A stretch of DNA of 64,000 bases from Paenibacillus massiliensis subsp. panacisoli DSM 21345 (GCF_000426545.1 NZ_AUFO01000008.1:44857-108856), one strand, 5' to 3'. Shown: positions 53,846 to 63,689, counted from the stretch's first letter. Notes: generated by a model not told the origin, from the sequence alone. Program-made: numbers and translations.

Positions 53846-55060
53846 TTATCCTTCTTTTTTAACTTTATACACAAATTGTCCGATTCGATCGAGTGCCTCG
53901 GTCAATTGTGCTACTGAAGTCGCATAGGAGCAGCGAAGGTAGCCTTCTCCACCCAATCCAAATACATTCCCTGGCACGGCAGCCACATTGCCTTCTGCGA
54001 GAAGTCTCTGGGCGAATTCATCGGAGCTCAAGCCGGTAGACTGAATACTCGGAAAGACATAGAATGCTCCCTGTGGTTCATGGCAATCCAGACCGATATC
54101 CTTTAGCCCTTGCACCATTAATCGACGGCGCTGATTATAGGAATCGACCATGCGCTCCTTCTCCTCTTTACCGTTGCGCAATGCTTCAAGGGCGGCTACC
54201 TGTCCCATGGACGAAGCACACATGACGGTATACTGGTGAATTTTCAGCATCGCCGAAATCAGCTCCGGATGTCCGCAGGTGTAGCCCACTCTCCAGCCCG
54301 TCATAGCGAAGGCTTTGGAGAAGCCACTCACCAGAATGGTACGATCCTTCATGCCAGGAACAGAGGCAAAGCTCGAATGATTCTGACCATAGGTAAGCTC
54401 GGCATAGATTTCATCCGAGATCACAATCAGATCATGCTTCTTCACAACCTCGGCGATCGGCAGCCAATCCTCATAGGTCATCGTTCCTCCAGTCGGATTG
54501 CTCGGATAGCACAGAATGAGCACCTTCGAGCGAGGTGTAATCTTGGCCTCCAGCGCTTCAGCCGTCAGCTTGAAGTTATTATCAGCGAACATCTCGATGC
54601 CGACTGGCACGCCTCCGCCAATATAAGCAATAGGAGAATAGGAAATATAGCTAGGCTCCGGAATGAGAATCTCATCTCCTGGGGTAATAAGGGCACGAAG
54701 AGCCAGATCAATGGCTTCGCTTCCCCCAACCGTCACTATTATCTCATCCTTCGCATCATAGCGTACAGAAAACCGCTCATCCAGATAATCGCTGATCGCC
54801 TCGCGCAGCTCTGGTGTCCCCGCATTGGAGGTGTAGCTCGTGAAGCCCCGCTCCAGTGAATATACACACGCTTCCCTTACATGCCATGGCGTAACGAAAT
54901 CCGGCTCACCGACACCCAGTGTGATAATATTTTTGTTGGTGCCTACGAGATCAAAAAATTTGCGGATGCCTGAAGGCGGGATATCACGGACCTGTGGCGC
55001 CAGATAAGAGCTCATTGGTTTGCTATGTGTGACAGATTCCTGCTGCTGTTTGAGAGTCAT
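53846..55060 (-). CDS. alaT: Alanine-type aminotransferase AlaT/YugH
   Basis: This class I aminotransferase has GVGEPDFVTPWHVREA, SNAGTPELREAISDYL, CYPSNPTGGTMT, SDEIYAELTY and the PLP lysine in VSGFSKAFAMTGWRVGY. It probably transfers amino groups between glutamate and pyruvate. The gene pair alaR-alaT, with an Lrp-family gene just upstream (16 bp gap), is the arrangement of B. subtilis yugG-yugH. AAGGATATCTT precedes the ATG. Confidence 0.9.
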   Translation of the reverse strand: MTLKQQQESVTHSKPMSSYLAPQVRDIPPSGIRKFFDLVGTNKNIITLGVGEPDFVTPWHVREACVYSLERGFTSYTSNAGTPELREAISDYLDERFSVRYDAKDEIIVTVGGSEAIDLALRALITPGDEILIPEPSYISYSPIAYIGGGVPVGIEMFADNNFKLTAEALEAKITPRSKVLILCYPSNPTGGTMTYEDWLPIAEVVKKHDLIVISDEIYAELTYGQNHSSFASVPGMKDRTILVSGFSKAFAMTGWRVGYTCGHPELISAMLKIHQYTVMCASSMGQVAALEALRNGKEEKERMVDSYNQRRRLMVQGLKDIGLDCHEPQGAFYVFPSIQSTGLSSDEFAQRLLAEGNVAAVPGNVFGLGGEGYLRCSYATSVAQLTEALDRIGQFVYKVKKEG

Positions 55061-55076
55061 AAGATATCCTTCTTTC

Positions 55077-55577
55077 TTATGGTGAAATCTTCAGGCGCTT
55101 ATCTTCTTCCTTGTCTTCGAAGATAATGCCGTCCTGCTTGTATTTTTTCAATGTGAAATTCGTCTTGGTAGATAGTACTGAATCAATTGGGGAGAGCTTC
55201 TCGGACACAAAATTCGCAACCTCACGCAAATTGCGACCCTCAACCTCCACAAGCAGATCATAGGCTCCTGACATTAGATAGACAGATTTCACCTGTGGAT
55301 ACAAATAGATTCGCTCGGCAATTCCTTCGAACCCTCTGCCACGCTCTGGTGTAATTTGAACCTCGATCAAGGCAGTTACCTTCTCGTCATCCACCTTGTC
55401 CCAGTTGACTACTGCCGCGTATTTAACAATGACATGCTCATCTTCAAGCTCTTGAATGGCGGATTTGACCTCCTCCTCAGTTGCACCCAGCATGGTTGCA
55501 AGCAGTGAAGGGGTCCTTCTCGCATCTTCCTTCAAGAGATCCATAATTCTCAGCTTTAATTCATTCACCTGTGTCAT
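55077..55577 (-). CDS. alaR: Lrp/AsnC-family regulator AlaR/YugG
   Basis: An N-terminal helix-turn-helix (LKLRIMDLLKEDARRTPSLL, TEEEVKSAIQELEDEHVI) is followed by a RAM ligand-binding domain (YAAVVNWDKVDDEKVTALIE, YPQVKSVYLMSGAYDLLVEV). It is the likely local activator or repressor of alaT, responding to alanine as known for yugG. GGAGG lies 7 nt before the ATG. Confidence 0.9.
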   Translation of the reverse strand: MTQVNELKLRIMDLLKEDARRTPSLLATMLGATEEEVKSAIQELEDEHVIVKYAAVVNWDKVDDEKVTALIEVQITPERGRGFEGIAERIYLYPQVKSVYLMSGAYDLLVEVEGRNLREVANFVSEKLSPIDSVLSTKTNFTLKKYKQDGIIFEDKEEDKRLKISP

Positions 55578-55716
55578 GTATAAGCCTCCACGAAAAGAGA
55601 TTAATATTCATATTACAATAATTCATTAGCTATGCAAAGCAAGCATTTTCAGAAATCGTATAGAGCAATCACCCGACAACAATAATTAGTAATCATAGAT
55701 AACAATAATTACAAAG

Positions 55717-55755
55717 TAAAAAAACCGCCTGCTCCATAAAAAGGATACAGGCGGT
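55717..55755 (-). terminator. Terminator after the coat protein gene
   Basis: ACCGCCTG/CAGGCGGT arms with a 16-nt loop are followed by a TTTTTTT run on the minus strand. Confidence 0.8.
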
Positions 55756-55790
55756 CTCAAGTATCACTGCTTCAAAGGCACTACACTCGT

Positions 55791-56180
55791 TTACATATAA
55801 TAAGAATTGCTTGTATGGCCGTAGTGCCCCTGTTGCTGAGCTTGACCGTACATGCCACTAGTGGAAGCCTGCTTTTGTTGCATGAATTGCTGGCATTTTT
55901 GCTGAGTCTTGTGCGCCTCCTGGATCTGCTTGTCCATCTCCTGACGAAGAGCTTTTCCCCCCAATGTATACATCTGATTTTGCTGCATAAGACGGAAGAG
56001 ATCTCCTTGTTGACGAAGCGTGGCACCAGTCAGGTCGTTGAATAGCTGACGAACGGTAGGACATGCAGATTCTGTCGTGGCCGTCGTATACTCTCGGGAT
56101 GTGCGCTTCAGATCGGCCAGAATGGTATACAGCAAATCCTCTTCGGGCATAAATGAATTAGTGTTTTGATTGGAATACAT
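55791..56180 (-). CDS. CotF-family spore coat protein
   Basis: This 129-aa helical, Gln-rich protein has the coat F layout: PEEDLLYTILADLKRTSREY, TESACPTVRQLFNDLTGATL, then a Gln-rich stretch. The C-terminus is rich in Gly, Tyr and Ser (GQAQQQGHYGHTSNSYYM), typical of spore-surface proteins. AAGGAGG precedes the ATG. Expression in the mother cell is expected, but I did not find a clear sigma-K promoter. Confidence 0.85.
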   Translation of the reverse strand: MYSNQNTNSFMPEEDLLYTILADLKRTSREYTTATTESACPTVRQLFNDLTGATLRQQGDLFRLMQQNQMYTLGGKALRQEMDKQIQEAHKTQQKCQQFMQQKQASTSGMYGQAQQQGHYGHTSNSYYM

Positions 56181-56300
56181 GAACGTGTTCCCTCCTTGAT
56201 CAATTGTTCGAGCTTAGGGACGAATGACCCTGGGCTGCATGCTGAGTGGATGTCATAAAGCCTAATGAGCCAGGCTGCTGACAGATAGACTCTCGAATCG

Positions 56301-56534
56301 TTATTGGGGCTGGGTAGGAGCCAGCTGCTGATGCTGATGCAGAGCCTGGATCAGCATGTTCAGGTGCTGCTCATGAGTTCGTGCGAACTGCATGCAGGCT
56401 TGCTGAATAGCTGGCTGCTGGCTGGAGGCCGCGGTAGCTGTGCACTGCTTCAACAATAGCTCCTCATTGGAAATGGAATCCATAATGTACTCCAGTTCTT
56501 TCGTGGTTAAAGGCTGCATTTGCATGGATTGCAT
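56301..56534 (-). CDS. Small CotF-like spore coat protein
   Basis: This 77-aa Met/Gln-rich protein begins MQSMQMQPLTTKELEYIMDS and continues as two helices ending in HQHQQLAPTQPQ. The LTTKELEYIMDSISNEELL pattern is typical of short CotF-related coat proteins in Paenibacillus. The ATG at 56534 has AAGGAGG 7 nt upstream. It precedes the larger coat gene in the same orientation. Confidence 0.75.
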   Translation of the reverse strand: MQSMQMQPLTTKELEYIMDSISNEELLLKQCTATAASSQQPAIQQACMQFARTHEQHLNMLIQALHQHQQLAPTQPQ

Positions 56535-56802
56535 GGTATGTCCTCCTTCATCATGTAGATGCTTGCTGGACCAAGCCGCCTGTATAGCTATACGACAAGT
56601 GCCCACCGCACAATCGCTCGGGCAGGCCCAAATCTGATATGTAGTCAGGCAGATCAGTCCAGTAACTTCATCGCTAGTTAGATTGTCCTATACTGCGAAT
56701 TTTATGACACAACAGAAATAATGACCTTTTTTTGAAAAATACAAAAATGCCAGTATCAGTTCTTGCATCTGTTCTTACGACTTTTTAGAAGGGATGATCG
56801 AG

Positions 56803-58047
56803 ATGATCTTAACGAATGGACGTTTATATTGGCCAACAACTGTAGGTAACACCTCGCAGCATTCTCCGTTAACCGAAGATATTAGCTGTGATGTATTAAT
56901 CATAGGTGGCGGTATGGGCGGCTCGTTGATCTCCCGACTGCTGACAGATCGGCAAGTGGACACCGTGCTGATCGACAAGAGAAAGGTTGCTCACGGGAGC
57001 TCCTCTGCTAACACAGGGCTATTACAATACAGCAATGACAAGTCGTTGACTTCATTCATGAACACTTTCGGAGAAGAGAACGGGGTATTATTCTATAAAT
57101 TGTGCCAGCAGTCGCTGGAGCAGCTGGAGATGCTAAGCCAAAATATCCCGACAGACCCGAAGTTCATTCGACGCAGCAGCTTATATTACGCCAGTACGCC
57201 GGAGGATGTGTCCAAGCTGCAGACGGAATATGAGCATCTCAGAGCACATGATTTCCCTGTAGACTACTGGAGTGAGCAAGATATAAGCCAGCGTCTACCC
57301 TTCACGAAGCCTGCAGCCTTGTACACGAGCGGGGATGCAGAGGTGAACCCGTTCCGCTTCGCGCTGGGTTTACTTCAATCGGCTGTAGAGAAAGGTCTAC
57401 GTATATATGAGCATACCGAGGCCAAGCGTTTGGAATTTCTGGAGGATGGTGTTCTCTGTCATACTCCAGACGGACGAATCCGTGCACAGCGGGTTGTCTT
57501 CTCTACAGGGTATGAGACACAAGAAATCAAACGGGATGCAGGGGCAGTGCTAGAGAGCTCTTATGCCATTGTTACGAAGCCTGTTGACAATCTGGATGAC
57601 TGGTATGAACGCTGCCTGATCTGGGAGACGGCCAGGCCCTATTTGTACATGCGTACCACGGTAGACAATCGAATCATTTGCGGAGGCTTGGATGAAGAGG
57701 TGCTCATACCTGAGGAACGCGAACGGCGTATCGTTCACCAGCAGCAGGTCTTGCTGGAGCGTCTGCAGGAGCATTTTCCGAGGCTGGAGCTACAGATTGA
57801 TTACGCATGGGGAGCAGTCTTTGGCACTACACATGATGGCTTGCCTTATATAGGGAGTCATCCTCGTTTTTCTCACTGCTATTTTCTGGAGGGATACGGA
57901 GGGAATGGTGCCGTGACAAGTATGATGGCTGCACAGCTGCTTACCGATGAGATCACCGGGACATCACGTCCTGAACTGGATCTCTTCTCGCTGACCCGTA
58001 CAACCAAGCCATCACCGTACCATAGCGCCCCCATGAGATCTACATAG
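56803..58047 (+). CDS. FAD-dependent oxidoreductase (DAO family)
   Basis: The N-terminal Rossmann motif VLIIGGGMGGSLISRLL is followed by the glycine-oxidase-like core (VAHGSSSANTGLLQYSND, VFSTGYET), and the C-terminal FAD-contact segment FLEGYGGNGAVTSMMAAQLL. It resembles D-amino acid or glycine oxidases and dehydrogenases; the substrate is unknown. AGAAGGG precedes the ATG at 56803; another ATG at 56794 abuts that site directly. It is convergent with an MFS gene. Confidence 0.83.
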   Translation: MILTNGRLYWPTTVGNTSQHSPLTEDISCDVLIIGGGMGGSLISRLLTDRQVDTVLIDKRKVAHGSSSANTGLLQYSNDKSLTSFMNTFGEENGVLFYKLCQQSLEQLEMLSQNIPTDPKFIRRSSLYYASTPEDVSKLQTEYEHLRAHDFPVDYWSEQDISQRLPFTKPAALYTSGDAEVNPFRFALGLLQSAVEKGLRIYEHTEAKRLEFLEDGVLCHTPDGRIRAQRVVFSTGYETQEIKRDAGAVLESSYAIVTKPVDNLDDWYERCLIWETARPYLYMRTTVDNRIICGGLDEEVLIPEERERRIVHQQQVLLERLQEHFPRLELQIDYAWGAVFGTTHDGLPYIGSHPRFSHCYFLEGYGGNGAVTSMMAAQLLTDEITGTSRPELDLFSLTRTTKPSPYHSAPMRST

Positions 58048-58061
58048 GGGAATGTGTAACG

Positions 58062-58087
58062 AGCCTGATGCATTCAAGCATCAGGCT
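58062..58087. terminator. Hairpin between convergent oxidoreductase and MFS genes
   Basis: AGCCTGATG and CATCAGGCT enclose an 8-nt loop. It overlaps the last codons of the MFS gene, and no long T-run follows. Confidence 0.4.
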
Positions 58088-59288
58088 TCGACTGCCAGCC
58101 TGCAGACTGCAGCACCGGACGTATGCACAGCCACCCAAAGACTGGAGCTGTTCCAAGGCCAATGAGCAGCCAGATGATCACCTGTGGAGCTTGACTGAGT
58201 GACAACACACCGATAAATATCAGTGTACCGACCAAGCGCCCCGTCATCAGGCTCAGCTCACGCAGGACGACCAATTCTACCCGCAGCTTGACATCCTCCC
58301 CCGATGCCGCCATGAGATCAAAGCCTAAGGAGATCATGGGGATGATATACAGCGGAATGAACAATGCCGTTCCAGCTCCGGCGAGCAGCAGTATCGTGTA
58401 GTTCATTTTCCACAGTAATGGGCACATGACAGCCACCAGCAATACAGCGCCGAGCAGCATTCCCGACGTTCGAAATCGCGGCTTTAGCCATTTGCCGACT
58501 GCCCAGAAGCTGAACAGGGATACCGCCGAGGTAATTAACGAGAATTGCCCCAGCTTCCATTCCTGATTCGTGACGACATAGACCATCAGGATGAACAAAA
58601 ACGAATATACACCTTCACGCACACCCTGTGCGATGAGCCCCAAGGAAAGCCATCTCCAGCTCTTCTCTCCCCGCAAGCGATGAACGGGCTCGAGCCAATG
58701 ATACGTCCCTTCGACTTTGCGTTTTTTCAAGAAAAAGCTCAGCACGACACCACCTACATAGATACCCAGGGAGATTGTGAAAATCACCCGGTAACCAGCA
58801 TCATCCGACATTTTGGCTATAATCCATGCTGACAGTAGAGGACCGACAATTCCAGCAAAGGAACCAAGTAGCCCTACCCATCCATTGAATTTATCACGAC
58901 TATCGCGATCCGTTACCTCGAAATACACCACGTTGAATGCCAGCCAGAACAGCCCGAGTGCAGCACCAAGAACTATCCCCAAAGGCCAGATATAATCGAT
59001 GGACTTGGGCCCTAGCCACAGGATCACCAGATAGAACAATCCTGACAGCGCCGTACCTAGTCGCAAGGCGTTCATCTTGTTGTGCTCCTTGACCCATTTT
59101 CCTGCCAGCCAAAAGGTTAATCCAAGGGCCAGCTGCTGACTGACGGTGAACCAGCCAATCATGATATAATCCTGCTTCGCCTTCCATAGGTACACATTCA
59201 AAAAAGTACCAGATAAAGCTCCGGCAAATACAAACAGCCCATTCATGCCAAGCAGCAGAATAGACTGTAAGTTGAGGTTAGTCCTCAT
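58074..59288 (-). CDS. Major facilitator superfamily transporter
   Basis: About 12 hydrophobic helices are visible, beginning LLGMNGLFVFAGALSGTFLN. A weak MFS signature follows (WLAGKWVKEHNKMNALRLG), and there is a central cytoplasmic loop (KKRKVEGTYHWLEPVHRLRG). The substrate cannot be assigned. The ATG at 59288 follows AGGGGG; the in-frame TTG six codons earlier lies upstream of it. Confidence 0.85.
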   Translation of the reverse strand: MRTNLNLQSILLLGMNGLFVFAGALSGTFLNVYLWKAKQDYIMIGWFTVSQQLALGLTFWLAGKWVKEHNKMNALRLGTALSGLFYLVILWLGPKSIDYIWPLGIVLGAALGLFWLAFNVVYFEVTDRDSRDKFNGWVGLLGSFAGIVGPLLSAWIIAKMSDDAGYRVIFTISLGIYVGGVVLSFFLKKRKVEGTYHWLEPVHRLRGEKSWRWLSLGLIAQGVREGVYSFLFILMVYVVTNQEWKLGQFSLITSAVSLFSFWAVGKWLKPRFRTSGMLLGAVLLVAVMCPLLWKMNYTILLLAGAGTALFIPLYIIPMISLGFDLMAASGEDVKLRVELVVLRELSLMTGRLVGTLIFIGVLSLSQAPQVIIWLLIGLGTAPVFGWLCIRPVLQSAGWQSKPDA

Positions 59289-59400
59289 ATGGTTCCCCCT
59301 ATCCAATAGCTGCCGCCGTTAGATGCCGCTCCACTTTAAGATACCCCTAATTCAGCAAAACATGTCCTTTCATATCATCAGATTTTTTTTGAAAAATAGC

Positions 59401-59440
59401 AAAAAACGACAGCTCTCATCATTTTCTGATCGAGCTGCCG
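59401..59440 (-). terminator. Terminator after the zinc-ribbon protein gene
   Basis: CGGCAGCTC/GAGCTGTCG arms are followed by TTTTTTG on the minus strand. Confidence 0.75.
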
Positions 59441-59505
59441 CTACATGCTTTAGTGCTTGCAATTGAAGTATTCTTAACCAATCATAGTCCTGTGTCCATC
59501 CAATA

Positions 59506-60048
59506 TTACCGGTTGTCTCCTGCCGCAAGATGTTTAATCATGCGTACACGATCATTCTCTGCCAAAGCGTGTTGAATGTGGAAGCAGCTAGTGCACACAT
59601 AGACATTCATGTGAAAAGGAGGCTGCATAACAGGCTTTCCAAGGGAAGCTGGTATTGCAGGCTTGAAGGTATCCGCAGTTACCTCCTGTGTGCCTGTAAG
59701 CAGCATATACTCTCTGCATTGTGGACATTCTGGTACTTCCTCCTGTCCATCCAATGCCTGCTGTACACGATCCTGATAAGCTCCAAGGTCTGTCCCCTCT
59801 TCCTGCAGTCTCTGCAGGGTATGTGGAACAGGAACGTTGTACATCCCTTCCTCATCCCAGCCCAGATCGTCATCAGCCGCTTCTGTAACGGCTGCCTGCT
59901 CTTCCTCGCCCTCATCTTCATCCAAATGCACACTAATGGTGCGATAACCATCCAATTCATTGTGGCAGTAAGGACATTCCTTCTCTGGCCCAATCTCCTC
60001 ATCCCATACGATCTCAGTATGGCACCACGGGCATACAGTTGCTTCCAT
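59506..60048 (-). CDS. Zinc-ribbon protein, unknown function
   Basis: This 180-aa acidic protein has a Cys pair at VCPWCH and ECPYCHNE near the N-terminus and another at ECPQCREY and VCTSCFH near the C-terminus. It probably carries two zinc ribbons joined by a very acidic linker (DEDEGEEEQAAVTEAADDD). There is no catalytic motif. GGAGG precedes the ATG. I do not recognise the family. Confidence 0.7.
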   Translation of the reverse strand: MEATVCPWCHTEIVWDEEIGPEKECPYCHNELDGYRTISVHLDEDEGEEEQAAVTEAADDDLGWDEEGMYNVPVPHTLQRLQEEGTDLGAYQDRVQQALDGQEEVPECPQCREYMLLTGTQEVTADTFKPAIPASLGKPVMQPPFHMNVYVCTSCFHIQHALAENDRVRMIKHLAAGDNR

Positions 60049-60127
60049 CTTATTGCTCCTCCGTTCTTACGTTCAGCTCAAAGTCATTATCATTTACTCG
60101 TGAATCCATTTCACATCTCAAGGGCGA

Positions 60128-60538
60128 TTATACAATGCTGGCACCAATAACGAAGGATAGAGATACCGAAATGAGCATAGCGAATAATCCTACAGCCCGA
60201 TTATCTTCCTTAATCTCCTTGTCGATCGAGAATACAGGGGTCAGAAATTCAAAAAGGAAGTAGGCAGCCAGCAACAGAAAGAAACCAACCGTTGACCAGA
60301 TCATGGCATCGTAGACACTTGCTTTGGCAAGGATACTGAATCTGAGTACATTGCATATGCCGAATATTTTCCCTCCAGTCGCCATAGCGACCGCTACATT
60401 CCCTTTTCGAATCTCGTCCCAGCATTTATACCGCGTCACCAATTCAAAACAATACAAAAACACAATCAGCTGCAATACCGCTACTGAAAAGTAGCCCAGC
60501 ATCATCCCCAGCGGGTAAGATAACAATTGATCTATCAT
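60128..60538 (-). CDS. yshE: DUF350 family membrane protein (YshE-like)
   Basis: This ~136-aa protein has four hydrophobic helices (YFSVAVLQLIVFLYCFELV; MATGGKIFGICNVLRFSI; STVGFFLLLAAYFLFEFLT; AVGLFAMLISVSLSFVIGAS). It follows mutS2 by ~30 bp, as yshE does in B. subtilis, so it is likely cotranscribed. The function is unknown. GGGGG lies ~12 nt before the ATG. Confidence 0.85.
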   Translation of the reverse strand: MIDQLLSYPLGMMLGYFSVAVLQLIVFLYCFELVTRYKCWDEIRKGNVAVAMATGGKIFGICNVLRFSILAKASVYDAMIWSTVGFFLLLAAYFLFEFLTPVFSIDKEIKEDNRAVGLFAMLISVSLSFVIGASIV

Positions 60539-60567
60539 CAAATATCGTCGCCCCCGTTCAGCCCAGA

Positions 60568-62931
60568 CTATTTGAGCTCAGCTACGGTAACTCCTGTACC
60601 GCCTTCGCCATAATTTCCGATACGGAAAGACTTCACATGCTTATGTCTGCGCAAATAATCCTGAATGCCCGTTCGCAGCACGCCCGTCCCTTTCCCGTGA
60701 ATAATAAAGACCATTCCGAGGTTCGCCAAAAATGCCTCGTCTATGAAGCGATCAACCTCAATCAAGGCTTCCTCTACGTTTGAACCACGCAGATCCAGCT
60801 CACTGCGAACATTCTCATCCCGGGTACGCTTCACACCAGCCGAAGCCCGCTGTGTCTTCTGAGGCTGTTTAGGTGTGTCCAGCAGTTCCAGATCATCCAG
60901 GCTAACCTTCATTTTCATGATGCCCAGTTGAACGATGGCTTCCTTCGTACCAGACAGCTCTACAACATGACCTTTCTGGTTAAGGCTATGCACTGCAACC
61001 TCATCCCCAGGCTGGATACTTCTGCGGCCTCCACCCTGGCGAACAGCAGATTTCTTCTGGCGTTGCTTGGGAGCTGCCTCCTCAAGCTGCTTGCGGGCCG
61101 CGATCAATCGGTGCTCCTTCACTGAAGCCCCTTCCTCTTGAGCCATTCTGCGCAGGTCGCCAATGATCTGCTCCGCTTCCTTCCGCGCCTTCTCAATGAC
61201 ATCTCTGGCTTCGCTCTCGGCTTTGTCCAGCATGCGATCACGCTGTCCCTCAAGCTTCTCCATCTCCTGTTGATAACGGGCCTTGAGCTCTTCATGCTCC
61301 TGACGCAAGCGTCTCGCTTCCTCGCGCTCCTGCTCTGCACCAAGGCGATTTTCCTCCAAGGAAGCAATCATATGCTCTACGCGCTGATCCTCTTCTGTCA
61401 CCTCACCACGAGCATAATCCAGGATACGGGAAGGAAGTCCCAGACGCTCAGCAATGGCAAAGGCGTTGCTTCGACCAGGTACACCTACTAACAAACGATA
61501 TGTCGGACTCAAGGTAGCAACATCGAACTCCATGCTTGCATTAATTACACCTTCACGATCATAGGCGTAAGCCTTAAGTTCACTGTAGTGCGTGGTCGCG
61601 ACCATACGGCAGCCTGTTGCATGGATATGCTCCAGAATAGCTACCGCAAGCGCAGAGCCTTCTGCCGGATCGGTTCCAGCACCAACCTCATCAAGCAGCA
61701 CCAGGCTGCGAGAAGTCATTTGCTTAAGAATACTAATGATATTCGTCATATGACTGGAGAAGGTACTCAGATTCTGTTCAATGCTCTGCTCATCCCCAAT
61801 GTCCGCATAGATCGCATCGAAGACAGACAGCTGGCTCTCATCCTCTGCCGGGACAAATAGTCCAGACATGGCCATAAGGCTCAGCAGACCAATTGTCTTC
61901 AAAGTAACCGTCTTACCACCGGTATTCGGACCAGTCACAATAATTGAAGTAAAGGTATCCCCAAGCTCCACATCGATCGGTACAACCTTCTCGAGCGGAA
62001 TCAACGGGTGACGTCCTCTGCGAATACGCATACGCCCCTGGTCATTCATGAACGGCAGTGTGGCCTTCATATGACGAGCAAGACGGGCCTTCGCGAACAT
62101 AAAATCAAGACTTGCCAGCATATCCGCATCATACAACAGCAAATCAGCCTGTTCTCCTACAAGAGCAGTTAGCTTCTGGAGAATGATCTCAATCTCCCGC
62201 TCCTCCTGCAGTCGCGTCTCACGAAGCTTGTTATTCATCGCTACAATAGACTCAGGCTCAATGAACAGGGTCGCCCCAGAGCCTGATTGGTCGTGAACGA
62301 TCCCGCCGAAGTAACCTCGATGCTCGGCTTTGACTGGGATGACAAAACGATCACCACGGATCGTAATAAGCTGATCCTGCAGCATCTTGGACACCGTGGA
62401 GGAACGAATCATCGCATCCAGCTTCTCCCTAATCCGGACTTCACCGGATCGAAGCTCACGACGGATTTGTCCCAAGGCGGGGCTTGCTGTATCTAATACA
62501 TCTGCATGCTCATCAATGCAATTCTTGATGGCATTTTCCAGCGCCTTCTGGTCGGAGAGCTGTTCGCTCACTGCCAGCAATGCGCTAATCGGATGCTCTT
62601 CATGAATTGCACTGATATACGAACTGATTCTGCGGCCTGCCTGGACCGTTGTACGAATCCCCAAGAGTTCATGAGGGTTCAAGGTGCCCCCGATCCGTGC
62701 TCTCTTAATGGCTGGTGACATGTCCACTACCCCGGTAAATGAAGGGGTTCCCTTCAGACGGTCCACCGCAAAGGCTTCATCCGTCTCCCTTAATAGTGCT
62801 TCTATATATTGAACATCTGTAAATGGGCGAAGCTCCTCAGCACGCTGCCTTCCCATCGGTGTCTGTGTGTAGCCCGCGAGTGCGGATAGAATTTTACTGT
62901 ATTCCATTGTCTGCAATATTTTCGGATTCAC
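60568..62931 (-). CDS. mutS2: MutS2 endonuclease / ribosome-rescue ATPase
   Basis: The ~787-residue protein has MutS core and clamp-like coiled coils, the ATPase with Walker A TGPNTGGKT (about 333-341), VLLDEVGAGTDPAEGSALA and TTHYSELKAYAYD. A long heptad region follows, then a C-terminal Smr nuclease domain with LDLRGSNVEEAL and HGKGTGVLR. MutS2 suppresses recombination and acts on collided ribosomes. I prefer the GTG at 62931, 7 nt after AAGGAG; the ATG at 62937 is one base from that site. Confidence 0.95.
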   Translation of the reverse strand: MNPKILQTMEYSKILSALAGYTQTPMGRQRAEELRPFTDVQYIEALLRETDEAFAVDRLKGTPSFTGVVDMSPAIKRARIGGTLNPHELLGIRTTVQAGRRISSYISAIHEEHPISALLAVSEQLSDQKALENAIKNCIDEHADVLDTASPALGQIRRELRSGEVRIREKLDAMIRSSTVSKMLQDQLITIRGDRFVIPVKAEHRGYFGGIVHDQSGSGATLFIEPESIVAMNNKLRETRLQEEREIEIILQKLTALVGEQADLLLYDADMLASLDFMFAKARLARHMKATLPFMNDQGRMRIRRGRHPLIPLEKVVPIDVELGDTFTSIIVTGPNTGGKTVTLKTIGLLSLMAMSGLFVPAEDESQLSVFDAIYADIGDEQSIEQNLSTFSSHMTNIISILKQMTSRSLVLLDEVGAGTDPAEGSALAVAILEHIHATGCRMVATTHYSELKAYAYDREGVINASMEFDVATLSPTYRLLVGVPGRSNAFAIAERLGLPSRILDYARGEVTEEDQRVEHMIASLEENRLGAEQEREEARRLRQEHEELKARYQQEMEKLEGQRDRMLDKAESEARDVIEKARKEAEQIIGDLRRMAQEEGASVKEHRLIAARKQLEEAAPKQRQKKSAVRQGGGRRSIQPGDEVAVHSLNQKGHVVELSGTKEAIVQLGIMKMKVSLDDLELLDTPKQPQKTQRASAGVKRTRDENVRSELDLRGSNVEEALIEVDRFIDEAFLANLGMVFIIHGKGTGVLRTGIQDYLRRHKHVKSFRIGNYGEGGTGVTVAELK

Positions 62932-63069
62932 ATTCATACTCCTTCAACGTTATATCCATATTATAACGAAACCAGCTCTCTTTCGCTATTTGTGTTACTG
63001 GACACATAAGATTCGAACATGTGAAACACACTAGATGCTGTATCACAAGAAGACCATAGGAGGTTACAC

Positions 63070-63429
63070 ATGAGAATTCTGGGACATATCGTTCGATTTA
63101 TTGTCGCCGCTCTGGTGCTGATGGTCGTGGGCTGGATCGTACCAGGCTTTAGCGTAGGCGGATTCATGAGCGCTCTAATCCTCGCGATCGTCATAGCGCT
63201 TATTGGCTGGATCGTCGAGGCCATGTTCGGCAGACGAGTTAATCCATTCGGTAGAGGCATCGTTGGATTCATCGTCAGCGCTCTAGTGATCTATGTTGCG
63301 CAGTTTATCGTCGGAGGCGTGGAAGTCTCCATATTGGGAGCCATTCTTGCTGCCTTGGTCATTGGGATTATCGATCTGTTCATTCCTGTTGCGACTCCCT
63401 TTGACGCAGGACGAACCGGTAAGAGCTAG
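63070..63429 (+). CDS. Phage-holin-like four-helix membrane protein (YvlD type)
   Basis: This 119-aa protein is almost entirely hydrophobic with four helices (FIVAALVLMVVGWIVPGF; ALILAIVIALIGWIVEAMFG; GIVGFIVSALVIYVAQFIVG; GAILAALVIGIIDLFIPV) and a short basic end. It belongs to the superfamily IV holin-like proteins common in bacterial chromosomes, with no phage genes nearby. AGGAGG lies 7 nt before the ATG. Confidence 0.83.
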   Translation: MRILGHIVRFIVAALVLMVVGWIVPGFSVGGFMSALILAIVIALIGWIVEAMFGRRVNPFGRGIVGFIVSALVIYVAQFIVGGVEVSILGAILAALVIGIIDLFIPVATPFDAGRTGKS

Positions 63430-63507
63430 TTCCGGAACATAGCAAGAATAGGATAAAACGACTAGAACATCAAGATCATCAAAATCATCAAGAGAACGAC
63501 AAGAAAA

Positions 63508-63546
63508 GCTGCCGACCAAGCATGAAGCTTGACGGCAGCCTTTTTG
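63508..63546 (+). terminator. Terminator after the holin-like gene
   Basis: GCTGCCGACCAAGC and GCTTGACGGCAGC form a long stem, followed by CTTTTTGC. Confidence 0.85.
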
Positions 63547-63689
63547 CTATGCTCTAGCTTGAAGCACTTAAGGAACATACTGCACAGAGAATAATGCAGC
63601 CTTCCTTTGCAATCCTGATGGCCTTACCTATGGATATGTAGCTTCATACCCGACAATAGTACCTCTGCAAATGGATTCGTACCTAGGAG

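Noticed and set aside
58062..58087. Strong terminator for the oxidoreductase gene
   Set aside because: The hairpin exists but lacks a T-run and overlaps the end of the MFS gene, so only a low-confidence feature is kept.
63070..63429. Prophage remnant signalled by a holin-like gene
   Set aside because: No other phage genes are nearby, and this family is commonly chromosomal.
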